Shown in pieces: positions 7,878 to 17,585 of a stretch of 64,000 nucleotides of DNA. The notes beneath the pieces are model-generated. The model did no database searches and was not told the origin of the DNA. It saw nothing but the letters and a program-made list of their open reading frames with translations. How positions within the stretch are numbered: the first letter of the stretch is position 1; each line of letters starts with the position of its first letter. Source of the DNA: JABWBH01 sp964526695 (GTDB taxonomy: Bacteria > Planctomycetota > Phycisphaerae > UBA1845); contig CAZGJA010000137.1 in the NCBI GenBank assembly GCA_964526695.1, positions 12,007-76,006 of the forward strand, read 5' to 3'. A program made the position numbers and the translations under genes.

Positions 7878-10601
7878 ATGAGCGAGACCTCAAACTGGCA
7901 TCCATCCGAAGGGGGCGCGCCGCCTGCCCGACACGGCAGCGACGCCGGCGAGCGGCACATCGGCCCCTACCGCCTGCTTCAACGCATCGGCGCGGGCGGG
8001 ATGGGCGAGGTCTGGCTTGCCGAGCAGACCGCGCCGGTGCGCCGTCGCGTGGCCGTCAAGCTCGTCAAACTGGGCATGGACACGCGCCAGGTGATCGCCC
8101 GCTTTGAGGCCGAGCGGCAGGCGCTCGCCATGATGGACCATCCGCACATCGCCCGCGTCCTCGACGCCGGGGAGACGGATTCGGGCCGGCCGTACTTTGT
8201 CATGGAACTGGTTCGCGGCGCGCCCATCACCCAGTATTGCGACGACAACCATCTGACCCTCCGCGAGCGGCTGGAGCTGTTTGCGCAGGTCTGCCAGGCC
8301 GTGCAGCACGCGCATCAGAAGGCGGTGATCCATCGCGACCTGAAGCCGTCGAACGTCCTGGTGAGCACGGTGGATGGCCGGCCCCTGGCCAAGGTGATCG
8401 ACTTCGGCATCGCCAAGGCCACGGACCATCGCCTGACGGACAAGACGCTGTTCACCGAGCTCCATCAGATGATCGGCACGCCGGCGTACATGAGCCCGGA
8501 GCAGGCCGGCGCGGCCCTGGACATCGACACGCGGACGGACGTGTATTCGCTGGGCGTGATGCTCTACGAACTGCTGACCGGCACGCCTCCGTTCGAGGCA
8601 AGGTCGCTGCACGCGGCCGCCTACGACGAAATCCGCCGCATCATCCGCGAGGTCGATCCCCCGACCCCGAGCACCCGCGTGCGTTCGCTTTCCTCCGGCC
8701 CGCAAGCGGAAGGGAGCGGTCTTTCCGAGTCGCGCCCGTCAGAAAGCGACTCCAACCAGCCCCAAACGACCGCGCCGCGTCTTCACCAAAACGAGTCCGA
8801 AACGCGAGCGCCGGGGATTCATCCAGGCGAGCCCGAAGCACCCGCGCCGTGTCTTCATCCCAGCGCGCCCGCGGCGCAGGGTTCTCCCCCCTCCCCGCGG
8901 GAGGGGTCAGGGGGAGGGCCGAACGCAGCCAGGCTCATCGCCCGATCCTCGGCCGACTCCATCGCCCGCGCCCGACGCACCGACTCCGTCGCTCTCTGCC
9001 GAATGATCCGCGGCGAACTCGACTGGATCGTGATGAAGTGTCTGGAGAAGGACCGGGCGCGGCGCTATGAATCCGCCAGCGCGCTGGCGATGGATATTGC
9101 GCGCCACTTGCGAAACGAGCCGGTCGAAGCCGCACGGCCTAGTACGACGTACCGTGTGCGGAAATTCGTCAAGCGACACCGCCCCGCCGTCGTCGTTGGG
9201 AGCATCGCCACCGTGACGATTCTCGGCGCGATGCTCGCCCTCTCGGCAATCAGCGCATGGGCGCTTCACGAACGTGCCTTGGCAAGGTCGGCGCTGGAAA
9301 GCGAGGACAAGCAACGGCGCCTGGCGCAGACTCGAGAACGTCAGCTCGCGAAAGTCGCCGACTTCCATGCATCGATGTTGGCAGACATAGACACGAAAGC
9401 GATGGGGGAACTTGTTGTCGAGGAGATAGGTTCATCGGGACGTCGCGAAGAGGGATCAACTGAACCCTCAGGCGCTGTGGCGGAAGAAACCAATCCCGTT
9501 TCATTCAACAGCACCGACATCGCATGCCGCATCCTCGATCGTTCCATTCTCCGTCCCTCGGTACTGGCCATCGACGAGCAATTCGCCAGCGACGCTGTCG
9601 TCAGGGCCACGCTCCTCTCCTCCATCGGCGCGAGTTACCAAAACCTGTCGATGTACGACCGCGCCGAGCCCCTGCTTCGGACCGCGCTCCAATTGCGCAC
9701 CGAATCACTGGGAGAGGCGCACCCGGATACGCTCAGGGCCATGATGAAGCTTGGAACTCTGCTTCACATTGCGAGCCGCCCCCTCGAGGCCGAACCCCTG
9801 CTGCGATCAGCACTGGAAGGCCTGACCCGCGCTCAAGGTCTCGACGATCCCACGCGCCTTTCCGCTCTGAACAATCTGGCGTGGAATCTCCATGAACAGG
9901 GGCACCTCGAGGAAGCCCTGGTCATGTACCAGGAGGCCTATCAGCGTATGAGCCGAGTCTTCGGCGACGCCGACCCTACGACCCTGGTCGCTTTGCACAA
10001 TCTTGGATACGTGTCGCATTGTTTGGACAAACTCGACGATTCGGAACGCTACTACCGCAAAGGGCTCGAAATCATCCGTCGTCAACCTGACGACAAGACC
10101 CGTCTCAGTGCTTTTCTCAATAGCCTGGGTTTTGTCCTGACGAGCAAGCGGCAATTCCAGGAGGCCGACGTTCTTCTGCATGAAGCCATCGATGAAGCTG
10201 AGCGTACGTTGGGGTCTGATAACCGGGAGACTTTGCTTGCGCGAAACTCCCTGGCGGGATCGCTCAAGGAGCAGGGCAGGCTCGATGAGGCTCGGGATAT
10301 CTGGGAAGATGTTTCGCGTCGCGCGAAGGACCGGTTGGGAGATCACTGGTTGACCGCCGTTTTTCTTTGGGAATATGCGGGAATGGCGAGGCGCACAGGC
10401 AAGTTCAGGGAGGCCGAGGCGGCACTGCTCGACAACATTGGAGTCAACCAACGATTGGGCTCCGACAGGCGCGGAAACCCCGATCCTTCGATTCGCGAAT
10501 TGGTGATCCTCTACGAGGAGTGGAATCGGGCCGAACCCGGCAAGGGTATGGACCTGAAAGCTGCAGAGTGGACGAAGCAGCAGGCAGAGCCGAAGCCATG
10601 A
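7878..10601 (+). CDS. Ser/Thr protein kinase with TM segment and C-terminal TPR repeats
   Basis: The 907-residue protein has an N-terminal Hanks kinase domain: glycine loop IGAGGMGEV (37-45), HRDLKPSN (HRD 152-154), DFG (175-177) and GTPAYMSPEQ. A TM segment follows at about 434-462, then about seven TPR/TPR_12-type repeats (about 575-890) predicted outside the cytoplasm. The kinase C-lobe carries an insertion of about 95 residues (about 275-370) that the paralogue at 1-2181 lacks; it contains three 12-residue repeats encoded by 36-bp DNA repeats and a GC-rich hairpin sequence. The domain resumes at LDWIVMKCLEKDRARRY. It is the first of three kinase genes in a row. The ligand of the TPR part and the substrates are unknown. 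Confidence 0.95.
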   Translation: MSETSNWHPSEGGAPPARHGSDAGERHIGPYRLLQRIGAGGMGEVWLAEQTAPVRRRVAVKLVKLGMDTRQVIARFEAERQALAMMDHPHIARVLDAGETDSGRPYFVMELVRGAPITQYCDDNHLTLRERLELFAQVCQAVQHAHQKAVIHRDLKPSNVLVSTVDGRPLAKVIDFGIAKATDHRLTDKTLFTELHQMIGTPAYMSPEQAGAALDIDTRTDVYSLGVMLYELLTGTPPFEARSLHAAAYDEIRRIIREVDPPTPSTRVRSLSSGPQAEGSGLSESRPSESDSNQPQTTAPRLHQNESETRAPGIHPGEPEAPAPCLHPSAPAAQGSPPSPREGSGGGPNAARLIARSSADSIARARRTDSVALCRMIRGELDWIVMKCLEKDRARRYESASALAMDIARHLRNEPVEAARPSTTYRVRKFVKRHRPAVVVGSIATVTILGAMLALSAISAWALHERALARSALESEDKQRRLAQTRERQLAKVADFHASMLADIDTKAMGELVVEEIGSSGRREEGSTEPSGAVAEETNPVSFNSTDIACRILDRSILRPSVLAIDEQFASDAVVRATLLSSIGASYQNLSMYDRAEPLLRTALQLRTESLGEAHPDTLRAMMKLGTLLHIASRPLEAEPLLRSALEGLTRAQGLDDPTRLSALNNLAWNLHEQGHLEEALVMYQEAYQRMSRVFGDADPTTLVALHNLGYVSHCLDKLDDSERYYRKGLEIIRRQPDDKTRLSAFLNSLGFVLTSKRQFQEADVLLHEAIDEAERTLGSDNRETLLARNSLAGSLKEQGRLDEARDIWEDVSRRAKDRLGDHWLTAVFLWEYAGMARRTGKFREAEAALLDNIGVNQRLGSDRRGNPDPSIRELVILYEEWNRAEPGKGMDLKAAEWTKQQAEPKP
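8766..8873 (+). repeat. Three 36-bp coding repeats in the kinase insertion
   Basis: The units 8766-8801, 8802-8837 and 8838-8873 each encode a 12-residue motif of the form xxAPx(L/I)HPxxPE. They are in frame inside the kinase domain at residues 297-332, just upstream of a GC-rich hairpin element. Confidence 0.7.
8886..8917. repeat. GC-rich hairpin element inside a kinase gene
   Basis: CCCCTCCCC, GCG, GGAGGGG forms a strong stem and is followed by a second GGGGGAGGG. Related C-tract/G-tract hairpins lie in intergenic DNA at about 40792-40832 and 52535-52564, so this may be a dispersed element that entered the coding frame. Confidence 0.5.
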
Positions 10602-10677
10602 CGTGCGCCCGGAATGCACACGATGGCCGACAGGGCCTCGAATCCGCAAGCATGCTAGCGAGAGTGAGCACCGGTCC

Positions 10678-10959
10678 GCGTGGCGGACGGCGGTGGTGCG
10701 GACGGGCGTGGGAAACATGCTCCGGCTAAATAGGCGTTTCGCCGAGGCCGCGCCTCTGCTGCACTCCGCGTGGGAGGTTCTTTCTTTGCATCCTGCAGTG
10801 CAGGGCGCCTACCGGCTCAAGCTGGCTGAATCCATGCACTCGCTGTATGAGGATTGGGACATGGCGGAGCCTGATCACGGGTATGCCGTACGGGCGGAGG
10901 AGTGGCGCCTGAAGCTCACGGATTTGCGGAGCGGCGGCGCGCCCGCCGGAGCACCTTGA
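10678..10959 (+). pseudogene. Remnant of a kinase C-terminus (duplicated fragment)
   Basis: These 282 bp encode a tail nearly identical to the last 94 residues of the kinase ending at 13825, sharing WRTAVVRTGVGNMLRL, RFAEAAPLLHSAWEVLSLHP and AEPDHGY. There is no kinase domain or plausible start attached; the frame can be opened at 10603 but that part is unrelated. DNA identity continues past the stop into the intergenic DNA and the N-terminus of the following kinase. I read it as the end of a lost kinase paralogue, or a by-product of unequal crossing-over. Confidence 0.75.
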
Positions 10960-11236
10960 GGGTTTTCTAGCCCGGCGTGGCGTCGACGCTTCGCCACTTG
11001 GCGTAACTGGGATGCCGAGTTCCGCCCTCGCGGACGATAGTGATCGAAAGGCGCGGCTGAAGCGCCATTCCCTGAACCTGAGCCGGCATTCGCCGGCGAG
11101 ACACGGTGCCGCGTCGGCCGAGGCGGCATCTAGAGGCGCAAAGAACATGTCCAAGTCCAGATCCAGTCAACCGTTCAATTCCGAGGCAAGCCCGCCGTCA
11201 CAAGCCACGTCCGACTGGTCGATCGGGGCCGGAGCG
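10678..11236 (+). repeat. Upstream copy of a ~560-bp direct repeat
   Basis: This block matches 13544-14102 at an offset of about 2866 bp with few substitutions and small indels. It covers the end of a kinase gene, the intergenic DNA and the first 30 or so codons of the next kinase. Confidence 0.8.
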
Positions 11237-13825
11237 GAGGATGCGCGCGCGCTGTCCACCGCAGGCTTGCAGGGCGAATCAGGCGGACTCGACGTGACGG
11301 TGCCATGTGCGCCTCAAACCCATGAACGTCTTCCGTTTGAGCGGCTGGGGCATTACCGGCTTTTGCGCAAGATCGGCGAAGGCGGGATGGGGGTGGTGTA
11401 TGAGGCGGTTCAGGAAGCGCTGAACCGGCGGGTGGCGCTGAAAGTGATCCGGGCGGGAGGGCACCCGCTGGAGCGGCAGAAGCGTTTTGTGCAGGAGGCC
11501 CAGGTCCTGGGGCGCCTGCAGCATGAGGGCATCGCGCGGATCTACGAGGCCGGCGTGGCGGACCTGCCGTCTGGCAGCCAGCCGTTTTTTGCGATGGAGT
11601 TTGTCGAAGGCGCGCCGCTGTCGGGGTATGCGGCGGGCCGGGGGCTTTCGGTGCAGGATCGTCTGTCGCTGCTGGCGCGGATCGCCGACGCCGTGCAGCA
11701 CGCACACACGCGCGGCGTGATTCACCGCGATCTGAAGCCGGCGAACATCCTGATCACGCCGGAAGGTCAGCCAAAGGTGCTGGATTTCGGCGTGGCGCGT
11801 GCGCTGGACCCCGAAGATGCCGACGCCACCCGCTTCACGATCGCGGGTCAGCTTGTGGGAACCCTGCCCTACATGTCGCCCGAGCAGGCCGGCGGCGATG
11901 CGGCGCAGGTCGACGCGCGCAGCGACGTGTATGCGCTGGGTGTGATCGGCTACGAACTGCTGACCGGCCGGCTGCCTTATGTGCTGCCGCCCACCACCCT
12001 CGAAGCCTTGCGCGTCATCCGTGAGGAAGAACCGACGCGCATCACCGGCGCCTCCCGCGAGCGAAGCGCCGCCGGGCGTGAGGTCGAGTCGATTCTGCTC
12101 AAGTCGCTCGAGAAGGATCCGGCGAGGCGATATGCGACGGTTTCGGAGCTGGCCGCGGACATCCGCCGGCTGCTCTCCCATGAGCCGATCCACGCCCACC
12201 CGCCGAGCGCCTGGTATCAGCTCCGGAAGCTGGCGCGCCGGCACCGCGTCCTCGTCTCAGGCGTGGCGGCCACGTCAATCACGCTCGTGGGCGCGGTCAT
12301 CGGAACCGGCTACGGCATGATTCAGGCGCGGCGAGCCGAAGCGCTGGCTCGAACGCGTGAAGGTCAACTCAGCCGAGTCGCGGAATACCAAGCGGGCATG
12401 TTGCGCGGGCTGGATGCCGTGAAGCTCGGCGAAGTCATGGGCGAGGCATGGCGTCGCCAGGTCGAGCGGGGCCTGCGTGACGGCTGGATCGTCGGCGTCG
12501 ACGGCGTGCTGCGCCAGCGCACGAGCGAGGAGATCGACATGGAGCTGGCGACGTTTGATCGCGCCGTCGCACCGGGGCATCGCGGCGACGTGGCGCGTGA
12601 GGTCCTGTCGAGGTTTCTGCTGGAGCCCGGCGCGCAGGCGGTGGAGGAGCACCTGATCGACGAGCCGCTGGTGGCGTCGCACCTGTTCGACACGCTCGGA
12701 TCGGTCGCGGGATCGTTGTCGCTGCTGGAGTCGAAGGTGCGGTTTCAACAACGCGTGCTCGAACTTCGGCGAGGCCTGCTCCCAGCAGATCACCCCCTGG
12801 TGGCGGCAGCGTTGAATAACTTCGCGGCGGCGCTGAGCCTTTCGGGGCAGTTGAGCGAATCCGAAGCGATGTACCGGGAGATTCTGGCTCTGATGCGCGC
12901 CAGCCCGGGCGCTAATGAGATCGACCTTGCGGATGTGCTCAACAATCTCGGACATATGGTGGACGTCCAAGGGCGCAGCAGCGAGGCGGAACCGCTGTTG
13001 CGCGAGGCGCTGACGATCCTCGAGCGAAACGGGCGGCTTGAGGATCCCATGGTCGGCGCGATCCGCACGAACCTGGCGCTGATGTGGATGAACCGGGGCA
13101 ACCTGAACGCGGCTTCACATGAGCTGCGGATCGTGCTCGATTTTCGACGCCGGATCTTCGGCGATCGGCACGCGGAGACGGCCCGCACGCTGAACAACAT
13201 GGCAGAAGTCGCCCGAGTCCGAGGTTCGCTGGCCGAAGCGGAGTCGCTGGCGCGCCAAGCCGCCGAGGTGTTCGAAGCCACCCTGGGCAGCGACGATCTC
13301 CAGGCGGTGGCGAACCTGAACACGCTGGGGGTGGTGCTGCTGCAGCAGGGCAAGCCGGAGTGCGAGCCGGTGCTCGCCCGCGCGCTGGAGGTTCGGCGCC
13401 GGATCCTGCCGCCGCGCCATCCTGATGTCGCGGAGACGCTGGGGAACTACGCCGCAGTGCTGAAGGGGAAGGGCGATCTTGTCGGCGCGGAGGCCGCGCT
13501 GCGCGAGGCGTTGGGGATCTATGAGGAGAAGCTCGGTCCGGATGCGTGGCGGACGGCGGTGGTGCGGACGGGCGTGGGAAACATGCTCCGGCTGAAGGGG
13601 CGTTTCGCCGAGGCCGCGCCTCTGCTGCACTCCGCGTGGGAGGTTCTTTCTTTGCATCCTGCAGGGCAGGGCCCCTACCGGCTCCAGCTGGCCAAATCCC
13701 TGCAATCGCTGTATGAGGCTTGGGAAACGGCGGAGCCCGATCACGGGTACGCCGCACGCGCGGAGGAGTGGCGCGTCAAGCTCACGGATTTGCGAAACGG
13801 CGGCGCGCCCGCCGGAACACCTTGA
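11147..13825 (+). CDS. Ser/Thr protein kinase with TM segment and TPR repeats (second in array)
   Basis: From ATG 11147 the protein has 892 residues. After a low-complexity head it shows the glycine loop GEGGMGVVY (77-85), the ATP-binding lysine VALK (K99), HRDLKPAN (HRD 193-195) and DFG (213-215). A TM segment lies at about 367-392. The rest contains about eight TPR repeats of the NPHP3/kinesin-light-chain type (about 530-870). The frame is open upstream to 11012, but those codons lie in a block repeated before the next kinase, and GAGG precedes ATG 11147; I prefer this start at moderate certainty. It is close to the gene at 14012 in the N-terminus and kinase domain but has a different sensor tail. 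Confidence 0.93.
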   Translation: MSKSRSSQPFNSEASPPSQATSDWSIGAGAEDARALSTAGLQGESGGLDVTVPCAPQTHERLPFERLGHYRLLRKIGEGGMGVVYEAVQEALNRRVALKVIRAGGHPLERQKRFVQEAQVLGRLQHEGIARIYEAGVADLPSGSQPFFAMEFVEGAPLSGYAAGRGLSVQDRLSLLARIADAVQHAHTRGVIHRDLKPANILITPEGQPKVLDFGVARALDPEDADATRFTIAGQLVGTLPYMSPEQAGGDAAQVDARSDVYALGVIGYELLTGRLPYVLPPTTLEALRVIREEEPTRITGASRERSAAGREVESILLKSLEKDPARRYATVSELAADIRRLLSHEPIHAHPPSAWYQLRKLARRHRVLVSGVAATSITLVGAVIGTGYGMIQARRAEALARTREGQLSRVAEYQAGMLRGLDAVKLGEVMGEAWRRQVERGLRDGWIVGVDGVLRQRTSEEIDMELATFDRAVAPGHRGDVAREVLSRFLLEPGAQAVEEHLIDEPLVASHLFDTLGSVAGSLSLLESKVRFQQRVLELRRGLLPADHPLVAAALNNFAAALSLSGQLSESEAMYREILALMRASPGANEIDLADVLNNLGHMVDVQGRSSEAEPLLREALTILERNGRLEDPMVGAIRTNLALMWMNRGNLNAASHELRIVLDFRRRIFGDRHAETARTLNNMAEVARVRGSLAEAESLARQAAEVFEATLGSDDLQAVANLNTLGVVLLQQGKPECEPVLARALEVRRRILPPRHPDVAETLGNYAAVLKGKGDLVGAEAALREALGIYEEKLGPDAWRTAVVRTGVGNMLRLKGRFAEAAPLLHSAWEVLSLHPAGQGPYRLQLAKSLQSLYEAWETAEPDHGYAARAEEWRVKLTDLRNGGAPAGTP

Positions 13826-14102
13826 GGGTTTTCCAGCCCGGCGTGGCGTCGACGCTTTGCCACTTGAGTAACTGGGATGCCGAGTTCCGCCCTCGCGCAC
13901 GATGGTGATCGAAAGGCGCGGCTGAAGCGCCATTCCCTGAACCTGAGCCGGCATTCGCCGGCGAGACACGGTGCCGCGGCGGCAGGCGCGGCGTCGAGAG
14001 GCGCAAAGAACATGTCCAAGTCCAGATCCCGTCAGTTGTTCAATTCCGAGGAAAGCCCGCCGTCACAAGCCACATCCGACTGGTCGGTCGGGGCCGGAGC
14101 GG
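13544..14102 (+). repeat. Downstream copy of the ~560-bp direct repeat
   Basis: This block corresponds to 10678-11236. It spans the 3' end of the second kinase gene, the 186-bp spacer and the 5' end of the third, a natural substrate for recombination that would delete or duplicate a kinase gene. Confidence 0.8.
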
Positions 14103-16627
14103 AAGTTGCGCGCGTGCTGTCCACCGCAGGCGCGCAGGGCGAACCCGGCGGACCCGGCCTGACCGTGGCGTCTGCGCCGCGGGCCGATGAACAGCTGCCG
14201 TTCGAACGGCTGGGGCATTACCGCCTGCTGCGCAAGATCGGCGAAGGCGGGATGGGGGTGGTGTATGAAGCGGAGCACGAGCGAACCCGGCAGGCGGTGG
14301 CGCTTAAGCTCATTCATCCTGGGTTGGCCACGCAGGCGTCGCTGCGGCGCTTCGAGTTTGAGCTTCAGGTCATGGCCCGGCTCGACCACCCCGGCATCGC
14401 CCGCATCTACCACGCCGACACGGCCGACATCGGCGGCAGGGCGCAGCCCTATTTCGCGATGGAGCTGGTTCGCGGGCACAACCTGCTCGATTACGCCCGC
14501 GAGCACAAGTTGACCGTCCGACAACGCCTGGAGATGGCCGTGCGGATCGCCGACGCCGTTCAGCACGCCCATCAACAGAGCGTGATCCACCGCGACCTCA
14601 AGCCCGGCAACATCATCGTCGCCGCCGACGGGCAACCGAAGATTCTGGACTTCGGCGTGGCCCGAGCGATCGACGGCAACGTTCCGATAACGACGCTGCA
14701 CACCAAGGTCGGCCAACTCGTCGGCACGCCGGCGTACATGTCGCCCGAGCAGGCCGGCGGCGATCCTGCACAGATCGACACGCGCAGCGACGTGTATGCA
14801 TTGGGCGTAGTGATCTACGAACTTCTGACCGGACGGCTGCCTTACGCGCTCAACGGCCGGATGATCCAGGAGGCCGTGCGGATCATCCGCGAAGAGGAGC
14901 CGGCGCGGCTGAGCCATGCTTCCACCGGTGACACGAACGTCCTCGCCCGTGAACTGCGCGGCGATGTGGAGACGATCGTCGGCAAGGCGTTGGAGAAGGA
15001 CAAGGATCGCCGGTATGCGACGGCCAACGGGCTGGCGAATGACATCCGCCGCTACCTGAACGACGAGCCGATCACCGCCCGGCCGCCGAGCGCGGCATAC
15101 CAGATCCGTAAGTTCGCGCGGCGGAACCGGGTGCTGGTTGGGGGGGCTGCCGCCACGTTGGCGGCGCTGGTGCTGGCGGTCGGCGGCACCAGCTACGGTC
15201 TGGTCAAAGCCAATCAGCAGCGCGAGCGGGTCGAGGCGGCCCTGGAGGAGTCGCAGATCACATCCATCGACCTGTTGCGTCAGCGCGGCGAGTGGGACGG
15301 GTTGCTGGAGCTGCTGCGGACAGCGTTGGACCGGGGTTACGGCAATCCCGTCGCGCTTCGGCTCTTGCGCATCGAGGCGCTTGACGGCCTGAACCGCTGG
15401 GACGAAGCCGTTGCCGAGGCGGAGCAACTCGCGGCGGAGTCGAACTTGGGGGAACTGACCGGCTCCGTCCTGCTGTGGCAGGGAGAGCTGTACCTGATTG
15501 ATCAAACCCGTTACGAACGTGGGATCAGCCTGATCAGGGAGGCTCTCCAGGATCTTGATCCCGCCCATCCTCGCCAGGAAGTCGAGATTGCCTATGCTGA
15601 AGCGCTCCTGGCCGACACCATACCGGCCGCCACGGAAGCGCTCGAGCGGCTCGTTGCGTCCGACGCCAATCACCTGCGCGGCCGTCAAATGCTCGGCATT
15701 CTATACCTGCTTGGCGGGCGGCGAGATGAGAGCGTCATGGAGTTTCACACGCTCGAAGCCATGTACCCCAAGGATCCGAACAGCAGTTTGGGGCTGGCGG
15801 TGGCCTGCGCCTTCAACAACGACCCTGCCGGCGCACGGGGAGCCATTGACCGGGCCGCGCAGGGTCTCGATCCGCACAGCGCCGCGCAGGCGCGAGGCGT
15901 TGTCGATGTGCTGATCGAGGTGCTGGAGTTCGGACACAAACAGAGCTGGGACACGATTGCCCAGGAAGACGAGATGACCATCCTGACGAAGATGGCGCTT
16001 CCTGTGATTCAGATGTCCATGGCCAGTCAAGGATCGGAGGAAGTGGTTCGTTTCGGGCGTGGATTGCGCCGTCGTCTTGTGCCGGCGGTTTCCCTCAGTT
16101 GGGGACGGCTGGTCGGCTCCTCTGTCGCCGCGGTCATTCGAGGCCGCGGCGGTCCAAGCCTCGAGGATTTGCGCAAGGCCGCCGCGGCGAATCCTGAGCA
16201 GGTCACGATGGGTTTGCTCGCCGGTGCGCTCTGCCGGGAGGGGCTCGATGCCGAGAGCCACCGGTTGGCACGCGAGGCGCTCTCCCGGCCCGGAGTGTAC
16301 GAAATGCGGCCACCCCTGCTGTCGCTCCTCGTTGCGGTGTCCACGCAACGGTTGGTGTTGGATTCATCGTCGCTGTCTTCGGAGGAACGCGAGTTCACGG
16401 TCAACTGCCTGATCGAGCTGTGCGAAGACTCCGGACCCCGGACGGACTTCGGCACCGAGGGGCTCGCCATAAGCGCGTCGGCGCTTGGAGAGCCGGAACT
16501 GGCGCGATGGATCGTTCAGCGTCGCATCCGGCAGGCGGGTCCATCGCCGCCCATGGTCCGGCTGCTCGATCGAATCACTCGATCGCATCCGGGTGCTTCT
16601 GACCGTGCAGCGCAGGTCGAGCCGTAG
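14012..16627 (+). CDS. Ser/Thr protein kinase with TM segment, non-TPR_12 tail (third in array)
   Basis: The 871-residue protein begins at ATG 14012, equivalent to the start of the preceding paralogue (both MSKSRS). The kinase domain shows GEGGMGVVY, VALKLI, HRDLKPGN, DFGVA and GTPAYMSPEQ. A hydrophobic anchor lies at about 373-396. The C-terminal 470 residues look like degenerate TPR helices (for example WDEAVAEAEQLAAES and LLGGRRDESVMEFHTLEAM) but differ from the tails of the two upstream kinases. Same kinase, different sensor suggests tail diversification after duplication. The 148 bp between this gene and the convergent sigma gene hold no clear terminator. Confidence 0.93.
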   Translation: MSKSRSRQLFNSEESPPSQATSDWSVGAGAEVARVLSTAGAQGEPGGPGLTVASAPRADEQLPFERLGHYRLLRKIGEGGMGVVYEAEHERTRQAVALKLIHPGLATQASLRRFEFELQVMARLDHPGIARIYHADTADIGGRAQPYFAMELVRGHNLLDYAREHKLTVRQRLEMAVRIADAVQHAHQQSVIHRDLKPGNIIVAADGQPKILDFGVARAIDGNVPITTLHTKVGQLVGTPAYMSPEQAGGDPAQIDTRSDVYALGVVIYELLTGRLPYALNGRMIQEAVRIIREEEPARLSHASTGDTNVLARELRGDVETIVGKALEKDKDRRYATANGLANDIRRYLNDEPITARPPSAAYQIRKFARRNRVLVGGAAATLAALVLAVGGTSYGLVKANQQRERVEAALEESQITSIDLLRQRGEWDGLLELLRTALDRGYGNPVALRLLRIEALDGLNRWDEAVAEAEQLAAESNLGELTGSVLLWQGELYLIDQTRYERGISLIREALQDLDPAHPRQEVEIAYAEALLADTIPAATEALERLVASDANHLRGRQMLGILYLLGGRRDESVMEFHTLEAMYPKDPNSSLGLAVACAFNNDPAGARGAIDRAAQGLDPHSAAQARGVVDVLIEVLEFGHKQSWDTIAQEDEMTILTKMALPVIQMSMASQGSEEVVRFGRGLRRRLVPAVSLSWGRLVGSSVAAVIRGRGGPSLEDLRKAAAANPEQVTMGLLAGALCREGLDAESHRLAREALSRPGVYEMRPPLLSLLVAVSTQRLVLDSSSLSSEEREFTVNCLIELCEDSGPRTDFGTEGLAISASALGEPELARWIVQRRIRQAGPSPPMVRLLDRITRSHPGASDRAAQVEP

Positions 16628-16775
16628 TCAGCCGCTGAAAGTCGATCGCAAACCGGCGGCTGAATTGCGCGGAACGCCGCATCTCGGCGGCGGATCGTCT
16701 TCCTTGCATCTCGTCGCGAGGGCTCGTTTCCCTGGCGTCCGGCGAACGTACCCGGCGCAAGCATGGACGCGAGAC

Positions 16776-17477
16776 TTACGCCATCACCGGCATCGCACTC
16801 ACGCAGGATCGCAGCCTCTCGAGCGAGCGGGCGTGCAGCCGGCTGATCCAGGACTTGTGCTTGCCGAGGCGCCGGGCGCATTCGGTGAACGTCAGCCCTT
16901 CAAAGTAGTGCAGGCGGATCAGCTCCGCCTCTTCGTTCGGAAGGCGCCCCAGCGCCGCGCGCAACTCCTCCCGAAGTTCCTCAAGCTCCAGCCGCTCCCG
17001 CGGATCCTGCTCCGCGCCGTCGTCCGCGGGATCCTCGCCGCCGCCATTGAGCAGGAACACCTGGCCCAGATCGCGGATCGCGCCGCGCAGGTGCGAGAGC
17101 AACCCCTCCGCCGTCGAGCCGCCCTGCGCGGCCAGGCCGAACTGCTCGCAGACCTCGTCCGCGGATTCCTCCAGGGCGAGCTGCCGCCGCAGCTTGCGCG
17201 CCTCGGCATGAAGGTGTCGCGACGTGCCGAGCGTCTGGGCGATGCCGTCGAAGATCGCGCCGCGAATGCGCGCGTAGGCAAACGTCTTGAACTGCGCGCC
17301 GCGGGAGGCGTCGAACAGCGCGGCCGCCTGCGCCAGGCCCAGCACGGCGAAGCCGATGAGGTCTTCCACCTCGACGTGCGCAGGCAGCGTCGCATGGATC
17401 TTCCGCGCCAGCGCCTCCGCGAAGTCGCGATGCTCCAGGATCAGCGCCGAGGCGCCGTGACTTGATTCGCCGTGCAT
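16776..17477 (-). CDS. Sigma-70 family factor of the FliA/WhiG (sigma-28) type
   Basis: The 233-residue protein has sigma region 2 (HVEVEDLIGFAVLGLAQAA, then FKTFAYARIRGAIFDGI), a middle region 3 and a region 4 helix-turn-helix (LTFTECARRLGKHKSWISRL). YARIRGAIFDGIAQ is the mark of the FliA/WhiG/SigF-type group. ATG 17477 has AAGGAG 7 nt upstream. It would direct RNA polymerase to promoters of the TAAA-N15-GCCGATAA kind; two such candidates occur at 6676-6702 and 6757-6783 in front of probable secreted-protein genes. No anti-sigma gene is recognisable next to it, but an FHA-TM gene lies 108 bp upstream. Confidence 0.9.
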   Translation of the reverse strand: MHGESSHGASALILEHRDFAEALARKIHATLPAHVEVEDLIGFAVLGLAQAAALFDASRGAQFKTFAYARIRGAIFDGIAQTLGTSRHLHAEARKLRRQLALEESADEVCEQFGLAAQGGSTAEGLLSHLRGAIRDLGQVFLLNGGGEDPADDGAEQDPRERLELEELREELRAALGRLPNEEAELIRLHYFEGLTFTECARRLGKHKSWISRLHARSLERLRSCVSAMPVMA

Positions 17478-17585
17478 GAGTAGGCTCCTTCTCTTCGTTG
17501 CCGTTTCAAAACTCGCACCGGTTGAAAACCTGTGCTCCATGCGCCGATTGGCTACCGGTGCCGCAAGCAGATTCGCAACGACCGT

